Notes under the pieces: generated by a model | What the model was told of the DNA's origin: nothing | The model's input: only the letters and a program-made list of their open reading frames with translations | Database searches by the model: none | NCBI RefSeq assembly: GCF_030817275.1 | Contig: NZ_JAUSZD010000002.1 | Coordinates: 7,848,501 to 7,912,500 of the forward strand | Origin: Paenibacillus sp. V4I7 | GTDB lineage: Bacteria > Bacillota > Bacilli > Paenibacillales > NBRC-103111 | DNA: 64,000 bases | Direction: 5' to 3' | Translations under genes and position numbers: made by a program | In this document: piece after piece, positions 35,603 through 44,815 of the stretch | Layout of the letters: each line of letters starts with the position of its first letter | How positions within the stretch are numbered: position 1 is the stretch's first letter

Positions 35603-36588
35603 GGGAGCGCACGTTGTGCCTCCTTTTCTTTCTTTTTGTAATGACAGCGCTATCATCCTGTGAGATTGGTAATAGAGAGGCAGCTCAAGGGGCTGCTGAA
35701 GTAAGTGGTGCCCCGGCAGCGACAACAATACCACCACCGACTTCAACATCAACACCAATAGAAACACAAATAGAAACACAAATAGAAACACCAATAGAAA
35801 CACCAATGACAATGAATACTCCGACGATTCCATCATCGGACTCAAGCGATCCAATTTCATCGCCTAATCCGGCTATTTCGTCTTTGGAAAAAACCTTGAT
35901 CGACCGTTACCGAGACGCTAAACCAAAGAAATGGGGCGAAAATGTCCCTGGGGTTCGGACACAACTTACTACGGAGGAACAAGTGATTGCGCTGACCTTT
36001 GACGCATGTGGGGGGAAGGAAGGCAGTGGGTACGATAAGAAGCTAATCGACTATTTGATCAAGGAGAACATCCCGGCTACCTTATTTATCAATGCGAGAT
36101 GGATAACGGCTAACATGGACATATTTTCCAAATTGGCCGCAAACCCACTGTTTGAGATTGAAAATCATGGAACCGAGCATCGGCCCTTGTCCGTAAATGG
36201 CAGGTTGGCGTATGGTATCGAAGGAACCAAGAATGTGAACGATGTTATTCATGAAGTGAAAGACAATGCTGACCAGATCGAGAAGCTGACTGGACGGCGT
36301 CCATTATTTTTTCGTTCGGGCACAGCCTATTATGATGATATTGCAGCAGGAGTCGTTCAGGATTTGGGCTTTCAGTTGGCTGGGTACAATGTACTCGGCG
36401 ATGCTGGAGCGACTTATAACACGGAGCAGGTATACAAAGCGCTTTTAAAAGCCCGAAGCGGTTCTATCGTACTAGCTCATATGAATCGCCCGGAGAAAGA
36501 TACCGCAGAAGGCATCATGAAAGCTATTCCTGAGCTTCAAAAAGCGGGCTACCGCTTCGTTCTTTTAACTTCCTCTACATTAAACTAA
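35599..36588 (+). CDS. Polysaccharide deacetylase-like lipoprotein
   Basis: A 329-residue exported protein. The signal ends in lipobox ALSSC (acylated cysteine near residue 21), followed by a Thr/Pro/Ser-rich linker with IETQ/IETP repeats and a NodB-like domain (about 105-325). The zinc-binding HGTEH motif is present (HX3H), but the usual TFDD reads TFDACGG: the catalytic-base aspartate is kept and the metal-binding aspartate is replaced by alanine. Activity on peptidoglycan or chitin is therefore uncertain. A terminator follows. Confidence 0.85.
   Translation: MRERTLCLLFFLFVMTALSSCEIGNREAAQGAAEVSGAPAATTIPPPTSTSTPIETQIETQIETPIETPMTMNTPTIPSSDSSDPISSPNPAISSLEKTLIDRYRDAKPKKWGENVPGVRTQLTTEEQVIALTFDACGGKEGSGYDKKLIDYLIKENIPATLFINARWITANMDIFSKLAANPLFEIENHGTEHRPLSVNGRLAYGIEGTKNVNDVIHEVKDNADQIEKLTGRRPLFFRSGTAYYDDIAAGVVQDLGFQLAGYNVLGDAGATYNTEQVYKALLKARSGSIVLAHMNRPEKDTAEGIMKAIPELQKAGYRFVLLTSSTLN
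35755..35808 (+). repeat. 12-bp tandem repeat within the deacetylase linker
   Basis: About four and a half copies of ATAGAAACAC(A/C)A encode IETQ/IETP in the wall-spanning linker. The copies are nearly identical, which suggests recent slippage and length variation among strains. Confidence 0.75.
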
Positions 36589-36589
36589 G

Positions 36590-36616
36590 CGATAGCTGCA
36601 GCGGCTATCGTTTTTT
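36590..36616 (+). terminator. Terminator after the deacetylase-like gene
   Basis: CGATAGC and GCTATCG pair around a short loop, followed by six T residues. It overlaps the stop codon of the convergent small gene. Confidence 0.8.
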
Positions 36617-36820
36617 CATTTCAAAAAATTCACAAGCCTCTCGATCATAGTACGTCAAATCACTAACACGAGTTTGTACGACAACCGTTTTTTCACTGAA
36701 ACGCAATACAACTGCATTCGAATCTACAATGTGATCATCTTTGAAAACACGGACGACAGCCTGTCTTTCAACAGCATCTTGAAAATCCGTATCCGTTACT
36801 AAGCGTTGATTTCTAGCCAT
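36605..36820 (-). CDS. Small conserved-looking protein of unknown function
   Basis: A 71-residue protein I cannot name. It is predicted soluble and beta-rich (AVVRVFKDDHIVDS, TVVVQTRVSDLTYY), with one cysteine near the C-terminus and a basic end. The ATG at 36820 sits 9 bases after AGGGGA; an ATG at 36829 is too close to that site. It stands alone between two convergent or divergent neighbours. Confidence 0.6.
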   Translation of the reverse strand: MARNQRLVTDTDFQDAVERQAVVRVFKDDHIVDSNAVVLRFSEKTVVVQTRVSDLTYYDREACEFFEMKKR

Positions 36821-36968
36821 CCTCGGCATTCCCCTTACTTGGTTAAAATAGTTCTTCTATTGTACCACAAGGTGTCGCACAACCCGAATTTACACGAACT
36901 CCTCCGCCCAGCCTAGCATACAATGTAGCACCAAATGCTGTATGGGCAGAGAGGATGCGTGATCTGGG

Positions 36969-38381
36969 GTGGACATTCAATTATTGCCGATTCATTGGGT
37001 CTATTTCGTATTTATCGGTTTTATTCTTACCCTATTAATCAAGCGTAGAGACACGACGATGATTTGCGTGGTTGGTATTTTCGCGCTTGGCTTGCTGGCA
37101 ACGGAAACGTTGAGCGGCTCCGTTTCTGGTATTTTCAATAGCTTCATTTATGCAACCAAAGAGCTGATGGGTACCATCATGATCATCTCCATTATTGTAG
37201 CGATGAGCCGCGTGCTCATTCGAACAGGCATTAATGAAACCATGGTCGCTCCGCTAACCCGTTTTCTGCGCACGCCTGCTTTAGCTTTCTGGGGTATCGG
37301 TATCATTATGATGGTGACGTCATGGTTTTTCTGGCCGTCTCCCGGTGTTGCGCTCATTGGTGCTGTTCTTTTGCCGGTTGCCGTCCGCGTTGGTTTGCCA
37401 GCGCTAGGTGCAGCTATGGCGATGAATTTATTCGGACATGGGATTGCGCTTTCGGGGGATTACATTATACAGGGAGCTCCTAAATTAACAGCAGATGCAG
37501 CTGGATTACCGGTGACTGCCGTCATGGAGGCAAGCATTCCGCTGGTTATCGTGATGGGGCTTGTGACGACGATCACCGCTTTTTGGATGATGCGGAGGGA
37601 TATGAAGAACGGAACGTGGCGGAATGGCCTCGTGGCGAGTGGTCCTGGGGATAGTGGTTCCCTCATTTCGGCTACTTGGCAGGCCAGGGTCAATTTATCC
37701 CCGAATTTGAAGAAAACGTTGGCGATCATGATTCCTCTGCTCTTCGCCTTAGACGTAATTGCGATGTTCGTGCTTAATCTGCAAGGGGGAGATGCGACAG
37801 CGCTCGTTGGGGGCACCGCCGTATTCATTCTCATTGCGGTGACGCTGCTCGCGCATCGGAATCAAGGACTAGAACAAACGACCTCCTACCTCATCGAAGG
37901 TTTTGTATTCGGTTTCAAAGTATTCGGCCCCGTGATCCCGATCGCCGCTTTCTTCTATCTAGGCGATTCCGCCTTCACGGAGTTGTTCGGCAAAGTACTT
38001 CCGCAAGGTTCGCACGGGATCGTGAACGATCTGGGTGTGGCACTCGCGGGGCAAGTGCCGCTGAACGGCGCGATCGGTGCCGTGACGCTTACCGTCGTAG
38101 GCGCCATAACGGGCCTCGACGGCTCCGGCTTCTCCGGCATCTCCCTCGTGGGCTCGATTGCGCAGCTATTCGCTGCCGCCATTGGCTCCGGCGCGGCTGT
38201 GCTCACAGCGCTCGGGCAAGTGGCCGCCATCTGGGTCGGCGGCGGCACGTTAATTCCGTGGGCGCTGATTCCAGCAGCGGCCATCTGTGGTGTGAGTCCG
38301 TTCGAGCTGGCGCGACGGAATTTACTGCCTGTGCTCATCGGCCTCGCGGTGACGACGGTCGTGGCGATGTTTTTGGTGTAG
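36969..38381 (+). CDS. Polytopic membrane transporter of unknown substrate
   Basis: A 470-residue integral membrane protein with about twelve helices. The overall pattern, including a re-entrant-like GHGIALSGDYIIQGAP segment near residue 158 and a second glycine-rich stretch near 395 (TGLDGSGFSGISLVGS), resembles secondary carriers of the ion-transporter superfamily (GntP/DcuC-like). I cannot name the substrate. The GTG at 36969 lacks a strong ribosome site, so the start is less certain. Confidence 0.72.
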   Translation: MDIQLLPIHWVYFVFIGFILTLLIKRRDTTMICVVGIFALGLLATETLSGSVSGIFNSFIYATKELMGTIMIISIIVAMSRVLIRTGINETMVAPLTRFLRTPALAFWGIGIIMMVTSWFFWPSPGVALIGAVLLPVAVRVGLPALGAAMAMNLFGHGIALSGDYIIQGAPKLTADAAGLPVTAVMEASIPLVIVMGLVTTITAFWMMRRDMKNGTWRNGLVASGPGDSGSLISATWQARVNLSPNLKKTLAIMIPLLFALDVIAMFVLNLQGGDATALVGGTAVFILIAVTLLAHRNQGLEQTTSYLIEGFVFGFKVFGPVIPIAAFFYLGDSAFTELFGKVLPQGSHGIVNDLGVALAGQVPLNGAIGAVTLTVVGAITGLDGSGFSGISLVGSIAQLFAAAIGSGAAVLTALGQVAAIWVGGGTLIPWALIPAAAICGVSPFELARRNLLPVLIGLAVTTVVAMFLV

Positions 38382-38392
38382 GTGTAACATTT

Positions 38393-38433
38393 AACCCGTT
38401 ACTCCGTGGGAGTCTCCACGGGTGTGGCGGGTT
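38393..38433 (+). terminator. Terminator of the transporter gene
   Basis: AACCCG/CGGGTT form an outer stem and CCGTGG/CCACGG an inner one. A weak T-rich tail follows. Confidence 0.65.
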
Positions 38434-38720
38434 TATATGTTTGTTTTGGGAGGGACCCAAACCATCAAACCATCCAAACCACCAAAATCACCCAAACCAC
38501 TACAGATGCTATTTACACAATGTTGGTGTTGGTGTTTCGCAGTTTCTAAATTCAGCGATATCGCAAGACAAGTGCAGGAAGTATCTCTAATTTCCCATAC
38601 AATGAACGGAAAACGTACGGGATCGGAGTTGCCTATTTTCCACCTTAAGCATTAAGCTTACATACAGTGAGCTCGAATGGAAGTTGGAATTTAGACTATT
38701 GGAAGTTGGAGATGAGAGAG
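38434..38720. other. Gap with CCAAA-rich low-complexity sequence
   Basis: Positions 38453-38503 hold a degenerate run of (A)CCAAA/ACCATC units. The rest has no supported reading frame, and the Nudix promoter is presumably close to its 3' end. Confidence 0.5.
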
Positions 38721-39293
38721 ATGGAAGCCAAGTTTTGTATGACCTGCGGAGCCGCTATGGAGTCGCGCGATGTGGATGGCACGATAAGAAGAGCTTGTAC
38801 GGAGTGCAGCTTCGTTCATTGGGGTAATTATAGCATCGGTGTAGGTGCACTCGTGATGAAGGATGAGAAGATGCTGCTTGTGCGCAGGGCTCAGGAGCCA
38901 GGGAAAGGCCGATGGACCAACCCAGGTGGTTATATTGAGCAGCATGAGCTGATCCAAGATACGATTGAGCGCGAAGTGTTGGAGGAAAGCGGAGTCAAAG
39001 CAGTTGTTACTGGTCTAGTAGCTGTGCGCGATTTGCCTAGAAGCATACATAATGTATACATTGCTTTTGAATTGGATTACATAAGCGGTGAGCCTCAGCC
39101 AGACGGCGTGGAGGTCGATGCAGCAGGATTTTATAGCTTGGCAGAGATGGAAACGATGAATGTGGCGGATTTTACACGCTGGCTCATTGATGTTGCCCTA
39201 CATTCCAAAACGACGGGTCTCGTAGAAGATAAAGATCCAATCATCAAAATGGATGGATACGGATTGTACCGTGTCCCTAAAATTACGATATGA
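38721..39293 (+). CDS. Nudix hydrolase with zinc ribbon
   Basis: A 190-residue protein. An N-terminal zinc ribbon has CMTC (6-9) and CTEC (26-29). The Nudix box GX5EX7REVLEESG occupies about residues 73-95 and is intact, so pyrophosphohydrolase activity on a nucleoside-diphosphate-linked compound is likely. NADH pyrophosphatases share this zinc-ribbon layout, but the substrate is not certain. The ATG at 38721 is 9 bases after GGAG; an alternative is 38712. Its stop overlaps the next start as ATGA. Confidence 0.85.
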   Translation: MEAKFCMTCGAAMESRDVDGTIRRACTECSFVHWGNYSIGVGALVMKDEKMLLVRRAQEPGKGRWTNPGGYIEQHELIQDTIEREVLEESGVKAVVTGLVAVRDLPRSIHNVYIAFELDYISGEPQPDGVEVDAAGFYSLAEMETMNVADFTRWLIDVALHSKTTGLVEDKDPIIKMDGYGLYRVPKITI

Positions 39294-39721
39294 CAAATGC
39301 GATTCAGCTGAGGGGACATCACTTACTTTGTCTGTTGGGATACAGAGGAATGGGTTATTCGAAAGAGTTTTGCGAAAACATGACGACTGTCTACGAAGAA
39401 TTGCGTCAAAAGCCCGAATCGATGATCCGCATAGTCCTTGGACCTGATGATCTATGCGCAGCTTACCCGAAGGATCAAGAAGCGCATTGTGAAAATAGGA
39501 CAGTTTATCAACGTGATGCAGAAATCGTCACCAAGCTTGGCTTGCAAGTGGAGATGGAGCTGAGCTGGTCGGAGATTTGTGGGCAAGTGGCTGACCGTGT
39601 AAAACCGGACGAGATTGGTCACCTATGTGCCACATGCCGTTGGGAGCCTTACGGTGTTTGTGCGGAAGGCGTACGATTAATCGGGGAAGGTGGCGTCCTG
39701 CCGCCTGTCATTAACAAATAA
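39290..39721 (+). CDS. DUF1284 protein
   Basis: A 143-residue cysteine-rich protein with the family start IQLRGHHLLCLLGYRGMGYS (residues 5-24) and later CAAY, HCENR, CATCRW and GVCAEG. The seven cysteines suggest a metal or iron-sulphur site, as proposed for this uncharacterised family. It is translationally coupled to the Nudix gene. No function can be given. Confidence 0.85.
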   Translation: MTNAIQLRGHHLLCLLGYRGMGYSKEFCENMTTVYEELRQKPESMIRIVLGPDDLCAAYPKDQEAHCENRTVYQRDAEIVTKLGLQVEMELSWSEICGQVADRVKPDEIGHLCATCRWEPYGVCAEGVRLIGEGGVLPPVINK

Positions 39722-39757
39722 GAGGGCCCCGCGTGTAGACGCAGCCCTCTTTTTTTC
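39721..39757 (+). terminator. Terminator after the DUF1284 gene
   Basis: AGAGGGC and GCCCTCT pair, with an inner GCGT/ACGC stem, followed by seven T residues. It overlaps the last base of the stop codon. Confidence 0.85.
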
Positions 39758-40403
39758 ATACAAAAACACTGACATCCGAACCGCTTTCCAGCTTCTCTTC
39801 AGGGGATGACAATACATTTGCAACCATGAGCAGATCATCTACAGGTCGAAGGATGGATCTGAGGAGTCTGCTGTCTTTCATCTCTGGCTGCAGCCACATC
39901 TCGGCCTGATCTTGGTCGAGTATCGCCGGCATTCTGCGTTGATAAGGAGAGACGAGTGAGTTCGCTTCTGTCATCAGCATCATACACGTACGAAGCTCCT
40001 CTTCACCAGATGGAGCCCGCCAGACATCATACAGCCCTGCGATGCCGAAGGTACCGCTGCGCATTTTGAACTTAATCCACTCTGTCTCTTTTCCCTCCGT
40101 GACACTAATATAAAATCCACTGCAAGGAATGATACAGCGCTGCTTTCTGACGATACGCTCGAAGACGACATTGGTGAAGATCGAATCGCGGTCCCCGCAT
40201 ACGGCATCTTTAGCCCAGAACGGCATCAGACCCCAACGGAATTCATCAAGGATACGTTCTCCCTTTTTGTTCATCATCACAGCGGAAACAGACTCTGTCG
40301 GCCGCACCTCATAACGATTGGAGCTATACGATAGCAGCCGATCAATGCGGAATTGTTTAACAAGTTCGTTGACATCAGCAAGAATAGATATGGAATGACA
40401 CAT
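39756..40403 (-). CDS. Divergent SRAP protein (YedK/HMCES-like)
   Basis: A 215-residue member of the SOS-response-associated peptidase family, which crosslinks to abasic sites in single-stranded DNA through Cys2. Cys2 (MCH) and the strand RWGLMPFWAKD are present, and N77 may correspond to the catalytic asparagine. However, the glutamate of the usual GFYEW is isoleucine (GFYISV), and the histidine of HXRMP is glutamine (QRRMP). The protein may bind abasic DNA without normal self-processing, or act differently. The ATG follows AAGGTGG. Confidence 0.82.
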   Translation of the reverse strand: MCHSISILADVNELVKQFRIDRLLSYSSNRYEVRPTESVSAVMMNKKGERILDEFRWGLMPFWAKDAVCGDRDSIFTNVVFERIVRKQRCIIPCSGFYISVTEGKETEWIKFKMRSGTFGIAGLYDVWRAPSGEEELRTCMMLMTEANSLVSPYQRRMPAILDQDQAEMWLQPEMKDSRLLRSILRPVDDLLMVANVLSSPEEKLESGSDVSVFV

Positions 40404-40562
40404 ATGTTTACCACCTTATTTGGTTTTGGCTATTATTTGCCTAATCAACCAAATACATGTATGAGGCATATCGTTTTATTCAGAATCGGAAAGTTGGCTT
40501 GATATATATGAATGGCTTCGGAAAAAAAGCCAGAAGCTTTAGGGCTCCTAGCTGAAGAACAT

Positions 40563-41654
40563 CTATTCAGAAATATGCGAATGAATGCGGTTTTTCCCAT
40601 TTCTTTTGGCGGTATACAAACATTCATCAACAAGCTGGAACCAGGCTTTTTTCATTGTGTTGCGATTATAGCTAGCGAGCCCGATACTCATCGTTAACGG
40701 TTGATCCGGCATCTCAGGTATTTCGGTACTCCGGATGATTTCCATTAATTTTTCGCAAATATGTAAAACTTCCTCGTGTGATTTATTTACAAACAGAACC
40801 GCGAATTCCTCACCACCATATCGAAAAGACATATCGTCAGGGCCGAGCACGTCTTTCAGAATGGAGCCGATCGTTTTGAGAACCATGTCACCGACCCAAT
40901 GCCCGTAAGTATCATTAATCGTTTTGAAATTATCGATATCGATAAGAGCAAGCTCAAGCGGCGTATCATGGGGCATATGCGAAATCAGATGATCGGTATG
41001 TTCTTGAAAAGAACGATGATTAAATAACTCGGTGAGCGCATCCACTTTGGAAAGTCGATCAATCATCACATTTCGAATAAGGAGATCCTGTTCGCGGACG
41101 ACCGAATCTTTTAACTCTGTGATGAGAACTAGTCCTTTACTCATGATTGCAAAGCACACAAGTGCCGTTAAGGTGAGGACTGTAATAGACACGACCACAT
41201 CAGAGGGGATTAGAGCATGCCCTTGATATACCTGGCAAACTAGTAATGAAATTAAATATACAATGCCTAAACTATAAGCGAAAAAAATATATTTCTTTTG
41301 GAAATAGATAGAGGCTAAAATAATAGGGATACTAATTAATTCGTAGCTGCTCATCAGCTCAGGAATACGAATAATAAAGATACTAACCATGGTCATGGTC
41401 CATATAATCATGATAAAATCGCTGTATTGTTTCAGAAAGTGAATAGCCAAATAACCGGCTCCCATTAAGATGAGCAGTAGGCAAGCCGTAATGATTTGAA
41501 CTTGCATGAAGCTGTTAAACCATTGCGGCGGCTGATCATACAAATTATAGAAGAATCCAAAGATAGCAACTATTTCATAGATTAATAGGATCCACCATAA
41601 AATATGTATAAGTTTTCGATTCCATATATGATCATTAGCCGGAAGTTGTTCCAT
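40563..41654 (-). CDS. Membrane diguanylate cyclase (GGDEF)
   Basis: About 363 residues. Six or so N-terminal membrane helices (about 12-190) form a probable sensor module, followed by a short coiled segment and a GGDEF domain (about 205-360) with the active-site RYGGEEF and the metal-binding DIDNFKTIND. It should make cyclic di-GMP. The RXXD inhibitory site is not obvious. The ATG at 41654 lacks a clear ribosome site, and an in-frame TTG at 41687 is possible. It is divergent from the eCIS cluster by 128-161 bases. Confidence 0.88.
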   Translation of the reverse strand: MEQLPANDHIWNRKLIHILWWILLIYEIVAIFGFFYNLYDQPPQWFNSFMQVQIITACLLLILMGAGYLAIHFLKQYSDFIMIIWTMTMVSIFIIRIPELMSSYELISIPIILASIYFQKKYIFFAYSLGIVYLISLLVCQVYQGHALIPSDVVVSITVLTLTALVCFAIMSKGLVLITELKDSVVREQDLLIRNVMIDRLSKVDALTELFNHRSFQEHTDHLISHMPHDTPLELALIDIDNFKTINDTYGHWVGDMVLKTIGSILKDVLGPDDMSFRYGGEEFAVLFVNKSHEEVLHICEKLMEIIRSTEIPEMPDQPLTMSIGLASYNRNTMKKAWFQLVDECLYTAKRNGKNRIHSHISE

Positions 41655-41815
41655 GTAGAGGAGGCCACTTTCCTTTCGGGTTAGCAATTATTGGAAAAAC
41701 ATTTTGTGCCTTATCAAATCATTGTAAAGAATAACCACCCGTTTAGGCAAGCTGTTTACTAAGGGGATGGATTGTATTTTTTTGTAAATATAGATCAGGG
41801 TTATCAGGAGGGGCT

Positions 41816-44038
41816 ATGGCAGCTCAAGGTTACATACATGCATGGGAACATTATAAGGATGAGCTTACCTTGTTGGATAAAAAGCTTGAGCTTTTATATA
41901 AGCGTCGTCAAAAGCTAACGCCCGACCCGCAAACGGATTCGTTTCGCGGGATGTTCGTGTCCGAAGACGAGTTCATCCGCCTCATAGGCGGACCAAGTGG
42001 AGATGAGGAACATGATGGGGAAGAACTCGAGCTGCTGGCTAGTATTCAGAATTCGGAGGCGTTCATTGCCCTGAGACGTGAAGAAAGCCGTAAGGCAGGC
42101 GTTTTCTTGCCTCTGTCGTATGTATCTGCTGTGTTTGGGTTATCGCCCGTAGAAGAGCGGTTCGTTATGCTAGGGCTCGCAGTCGAACTGGATCGTAAAT
42201 ATGAACGCATCTTCGGCTTTTTACAAGATGATCTGACCTGCAAAACACCTAATATTAGTCTGGCACTCCAAATCGCTTGCAGCACCTCAGAGGACATGCG
42301 GGCAGCACGAACGACATTCATGGCGCCCGAGGGTAAACTGGCGCGCTATGTGCTTCACCGCGAGGCGCAGGAAATTAGCGGCCAGACGTTATTGTCTAGG
42401 CCGCTGCTTCTGGATAAACGAATCATCTCATTCATGCTGGATTCCGGTGAAATGGACCCGAAGCTGAAACCGGCCGTCCGGATGGTTTATCCGGATGACG
42501 AGCTGGCGCCTCTGCTGGTCCATGAGGATTTTCAGCAGCGGCTGCAGGGCTTCATCCAAATAGCGTTCCAGGCACCGGCGGCTGAGCGCAAACGGCTCGC
42601 CTTCCACCTCTGGGGGAATGCGGGCGCAGGCAAGAAGCTTCAGGTGGAGCATCTCAGCAGCCACTTCAATAAGCCGCTGCTGCTTGCCGACCTCGCGGAT
42701 GTGCTTCTGCACGCAGCGAGCTTTGAAGATCAGCTGAGCGCGATTGTTCGCGAAGCGATCCTGCACCAAGCCGTGCTGTGCTTCACACGGCTGGAGGCGC
42801 TCTATCCGGAGGAACCGGATCTTGCGGCGCAGCGGCGACTCGGGTGGTTTCACGAGCTGCTGGACGGCTACGGCGGCATGGTGTTTCTGCTGGCCGGGCG
42901 GTTCAACCGGCTAACGTGGAAGCCCAAGGAGCGGCTGCTCCTTGAGCACGAACTGCAAGTGCCGGACGAAGGCGGGCGTGAGCGCCTTTGGACGGCATTC
43001 GCGCGCGAGCTCGGTGTGAGCGCGGACGTGGACTGGCGGGTGATGAGCGGGAAATTCCGCTTCACCCCGGGGCAAATTCGCCGCGCGCTGACGCTGGCGC
43101 GCGGGTATTCCGCCTGGCAGCGCGAGGCGCAGGCCGCTGTGGAGGGATCCGGCGACGTGGCTGCGCCGTACGCGCTGCGAGCCGATGCGCTCTATAAGGC
43201 TTGCTACCAGCAGGTGCAGCACAAGCTCGAGCGCAAGGCGACGCGCATTGAGCCTCGCTATGGGTGGGGGGATGTCATACTCCCGCCTGAGCAGAAGGAT
43301 CAGCTCCGCAATGCGTGCAATCAAGTGAAATACCGTGGCGTTGTCTACGGCGACTGGGGGTTCGAGAAGAAGCTGGCCTACGGCAAGGGGCTGAGCATGC
43401 TGTTCGCCGGTCCACCGGGCACGGGGAAGACGATGTCTGCACAGGTTGTCGCCGGTGAACTCCAGCTGGAGCTATACAAGGTCGACCTCTCGCAGGTGAT
43501 CAGTAAATATATAGGCGAGACCGAGAAGAATTTGCATGAGATCTTTGAGGAAGCGCAGCTCAGCAATGCGGTATTATTCTTCGATGAAACCGATGCGCTA
43601 TTCGGAAAACGTTCGGAAGTGAAAGATTCGCATGATAAATATGCGAACATTGAAACGGCCTACCTGCTTCAGAAAATGGAGGAGTATCAAGGAATCACGG
43701 TGCTGGCAACGAATCTATTAAATAATATTGATGAAGCCTTCCTGAGGCGAATCAATTACGTCATTAAATTTCCTTTTCCGGATAGTGAATATCGTGAAAA
43801 GATTTGGCACGCTATGTTTCCCCCTGCAGCGCCTCTTAGCGATGATGTCGATTTTAAATATCTAGCGCAGCGCTATGAGATAGCCGGTGGGAATATTAAG
43901 AACGTAGTCCTTTCTTCGGCCTTCCTAGCTGCTGAGGCTGGCGAACCCATAAGGATGCAGCATATTATCAAATCGATTCGGCATGAGCTGCAGAAATCAG
44001 GCAAAATCCTTGCCCGCCAGGAGTGGGAAGAGTACTAA
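41816..44038 (+). CDS. eCIS AAA+ ATPase (Pvc15/Afp15-like)
   Basis: A 740-residue ATPase typical of extracellular contractile injection clusters. The N-terminal half has a degenerate nucleotide fold (GNAGAGKK near residue 268, lacking the Ser/Thr of Walker A). The C-terminal AAA+ domain is intact: Walker A GPPGTGKT near 532, Walker B VLFFDETDAL near 584, sensor-1 ATNLLNN and arginine finger RRINYV. It probably assists assembly or sheath recycling. The ATG follows AGGAGGGG and it leads the cluster. Confidence 0.9.
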   Translation: MAAQGYIHAWEHYKDELTLLDKKLELLYKRRQKLTPDPQTDSFRGMFVSEDEFIRLIGGPSGDEEHDGEELELLASIQNSEAFIALRREESRKAGVFLPLSYVSAVFGLSPVEERFVMLGLAVELDRKYERIFGFLQDDLTCKTPNISLALQIACSTSEDMRAARTTFMAPEGKLARYVLHREAQEISGQTLLSRPLLLDKRIISFMLDSGEMDPKLKPAVRMVYPDDELAPLLVHEDFQQRLQGFIQIAFQAPAAERKRLAFHLWGNAGAGKKLQVEHLSSHFNKPLLLADLADVLLHAASFEDQLSAIVREAILHQAVLCFTRLEALYPEEPDLAAQRRLGWFHELLDGYGGMVFLLAGRFNRLTWKPKERLLLEHELQVPDEGGRERLWTAFARELGVSADVDWRVMSGKFRFTPGQIRRALTLARGYSAWQREAQAAVEGSGDVAAPYALRADALYKACYQQVQHKLERKATRIEPRYGWGDVILPPEQKDQLRNACNQVKYRGVVYGDWGFEKKLAYGKGLSMLFAGPPGTGKTMSAQVVAGELQLELYKVDLSQVISKYIGETEKNLHEIFEEAQLSNAVLFFDETDALFGKRSEVKDSHDKYANIETAYLLQKMEEYQGITVLATNLLNNIDEAFLRRINYVIKFPFPDSEYREKIWHAMFPPAAPLSDDVDFKYLAQRYEIAGGNIKNVVLSSAFLAAEAGEPIRMQHIIKSIRHELQKSGKILARQEWEEY

Positions 44039-44125
44039 ATATAGAAGGTGGGGGCGCGCAGCTGTACTCTTCTTTCGCCCAAATCTTTTTAAAAGCAGAA
44101 TTACAAATAAATAAATTAATTCCTA

Positions 44126-44154
44126 TAGTCAACCTAGTAAATTGCAATTATAAT
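44126..44154 (+). promoter_or_regulatory. Candidate promoter upstream of the DUF4255 gene
   Basis: TATAAT (44149-44154) lies 17 bases after a weak -35-like TAGTCA (44126-44131). The 174-base AT-rich gap makes a separate promoter for the structural genes plausible. Confidence 0.4.
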
Positions 44155-44212
44155 AGAAAAAGGTACACAATATGACATAATCCTTACCATTTACATTACA
44201 TAACTAGGTATT

Positions 44213-44803
44213 TTGAGGCAGGAAGTGATTCCTATTGGCGATTATTCTGTAATTGCAGATGTAAGCGCATCTTTAATCAAGCTTCTCAGAGAAAACATGA
44301 CTCCTGATCCCATTCCTCAACCAGAGATGATTGGGCTTGCTTCGCCTGTCGATAAAGGGGATTTCTACTTATCTCTTTATTTGTACAACGTCCGCGAAAG
44401 CGGCGATAATCGTCGCACTCACATGATTGCTAGAGGGACAAATGAAATTCAGTATCCGCCTATGGTTGTAGATCTTAGCTACATGCTAACGGTACAATCA
44501 CCAGCAGAGCTGCAGTCCAGAGCGTTGGACGAGCATCGGATACTAGGAAGAGCGATGCAAGTGCTCTACGATCATTCTATACTTCGAGGTTCTATGACCC
44601 TCGGAACACTAGCCGAGCAAGATGAAGAAGTTCGCATTGTCATGGATCCTATTACAGGAGACAGCATGCTGAATATGTGGAATTTCGCTGATACCCCTTA
44701 CAGACTCTCTGTTTGCTATTCAGTTGGGCCTGTAAATATCGATTCAACCCGCATCAAGACAACCAAAAGAGTTTCGGAAACCGATTTTCGTATACAGGGT
44801 TAG
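44213..44803 (+). CDS. DUF4255 cap protein (Pvc16-like)
   Basis: Up to 196 residues. The DYSVIADVSASLIKLLRENM start and the FYLSLYLYNVRES strand are typical of the DUF4255/Pvc16 N-terminal domain, which caps the distal end of tube and sheath. The start is unresolved: TTG 44213 and GTG 44225 have poor ribosome sites, whereas an ATT at 44234 has AGGAAGTG 6 bases upstream and would begin just before the conserved GDYSVI. The true coding start may therefore be non-standard. Confidence 0.85.
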   Translation: MRQEVIPIGDYSVIADVSASLIKLLRENMTPDPIPQPEMIGLASPVDKGDFYLSLYLYNVRESGDNRRTHMIARGTNEIQYPPMVVDLSYMLTVQSPAELQSRALDEHRILGRAMQVLYDHSILRGSMTLGTLAEQDEEVRIVMDPITGDSMLNMWNFADTPYRLSVCYSVGPVNIDSTRIKTTKRVSETDFRIQG

Positions 44804-44815
44804 GGGGCATAGGTT

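Noticed and set aside
40445..40697. Small frames overlapping the end of the diguanylate cyclase gene
   Set aside because: Both overlap the cyclase or its flank, have no ribosome site and no family features.
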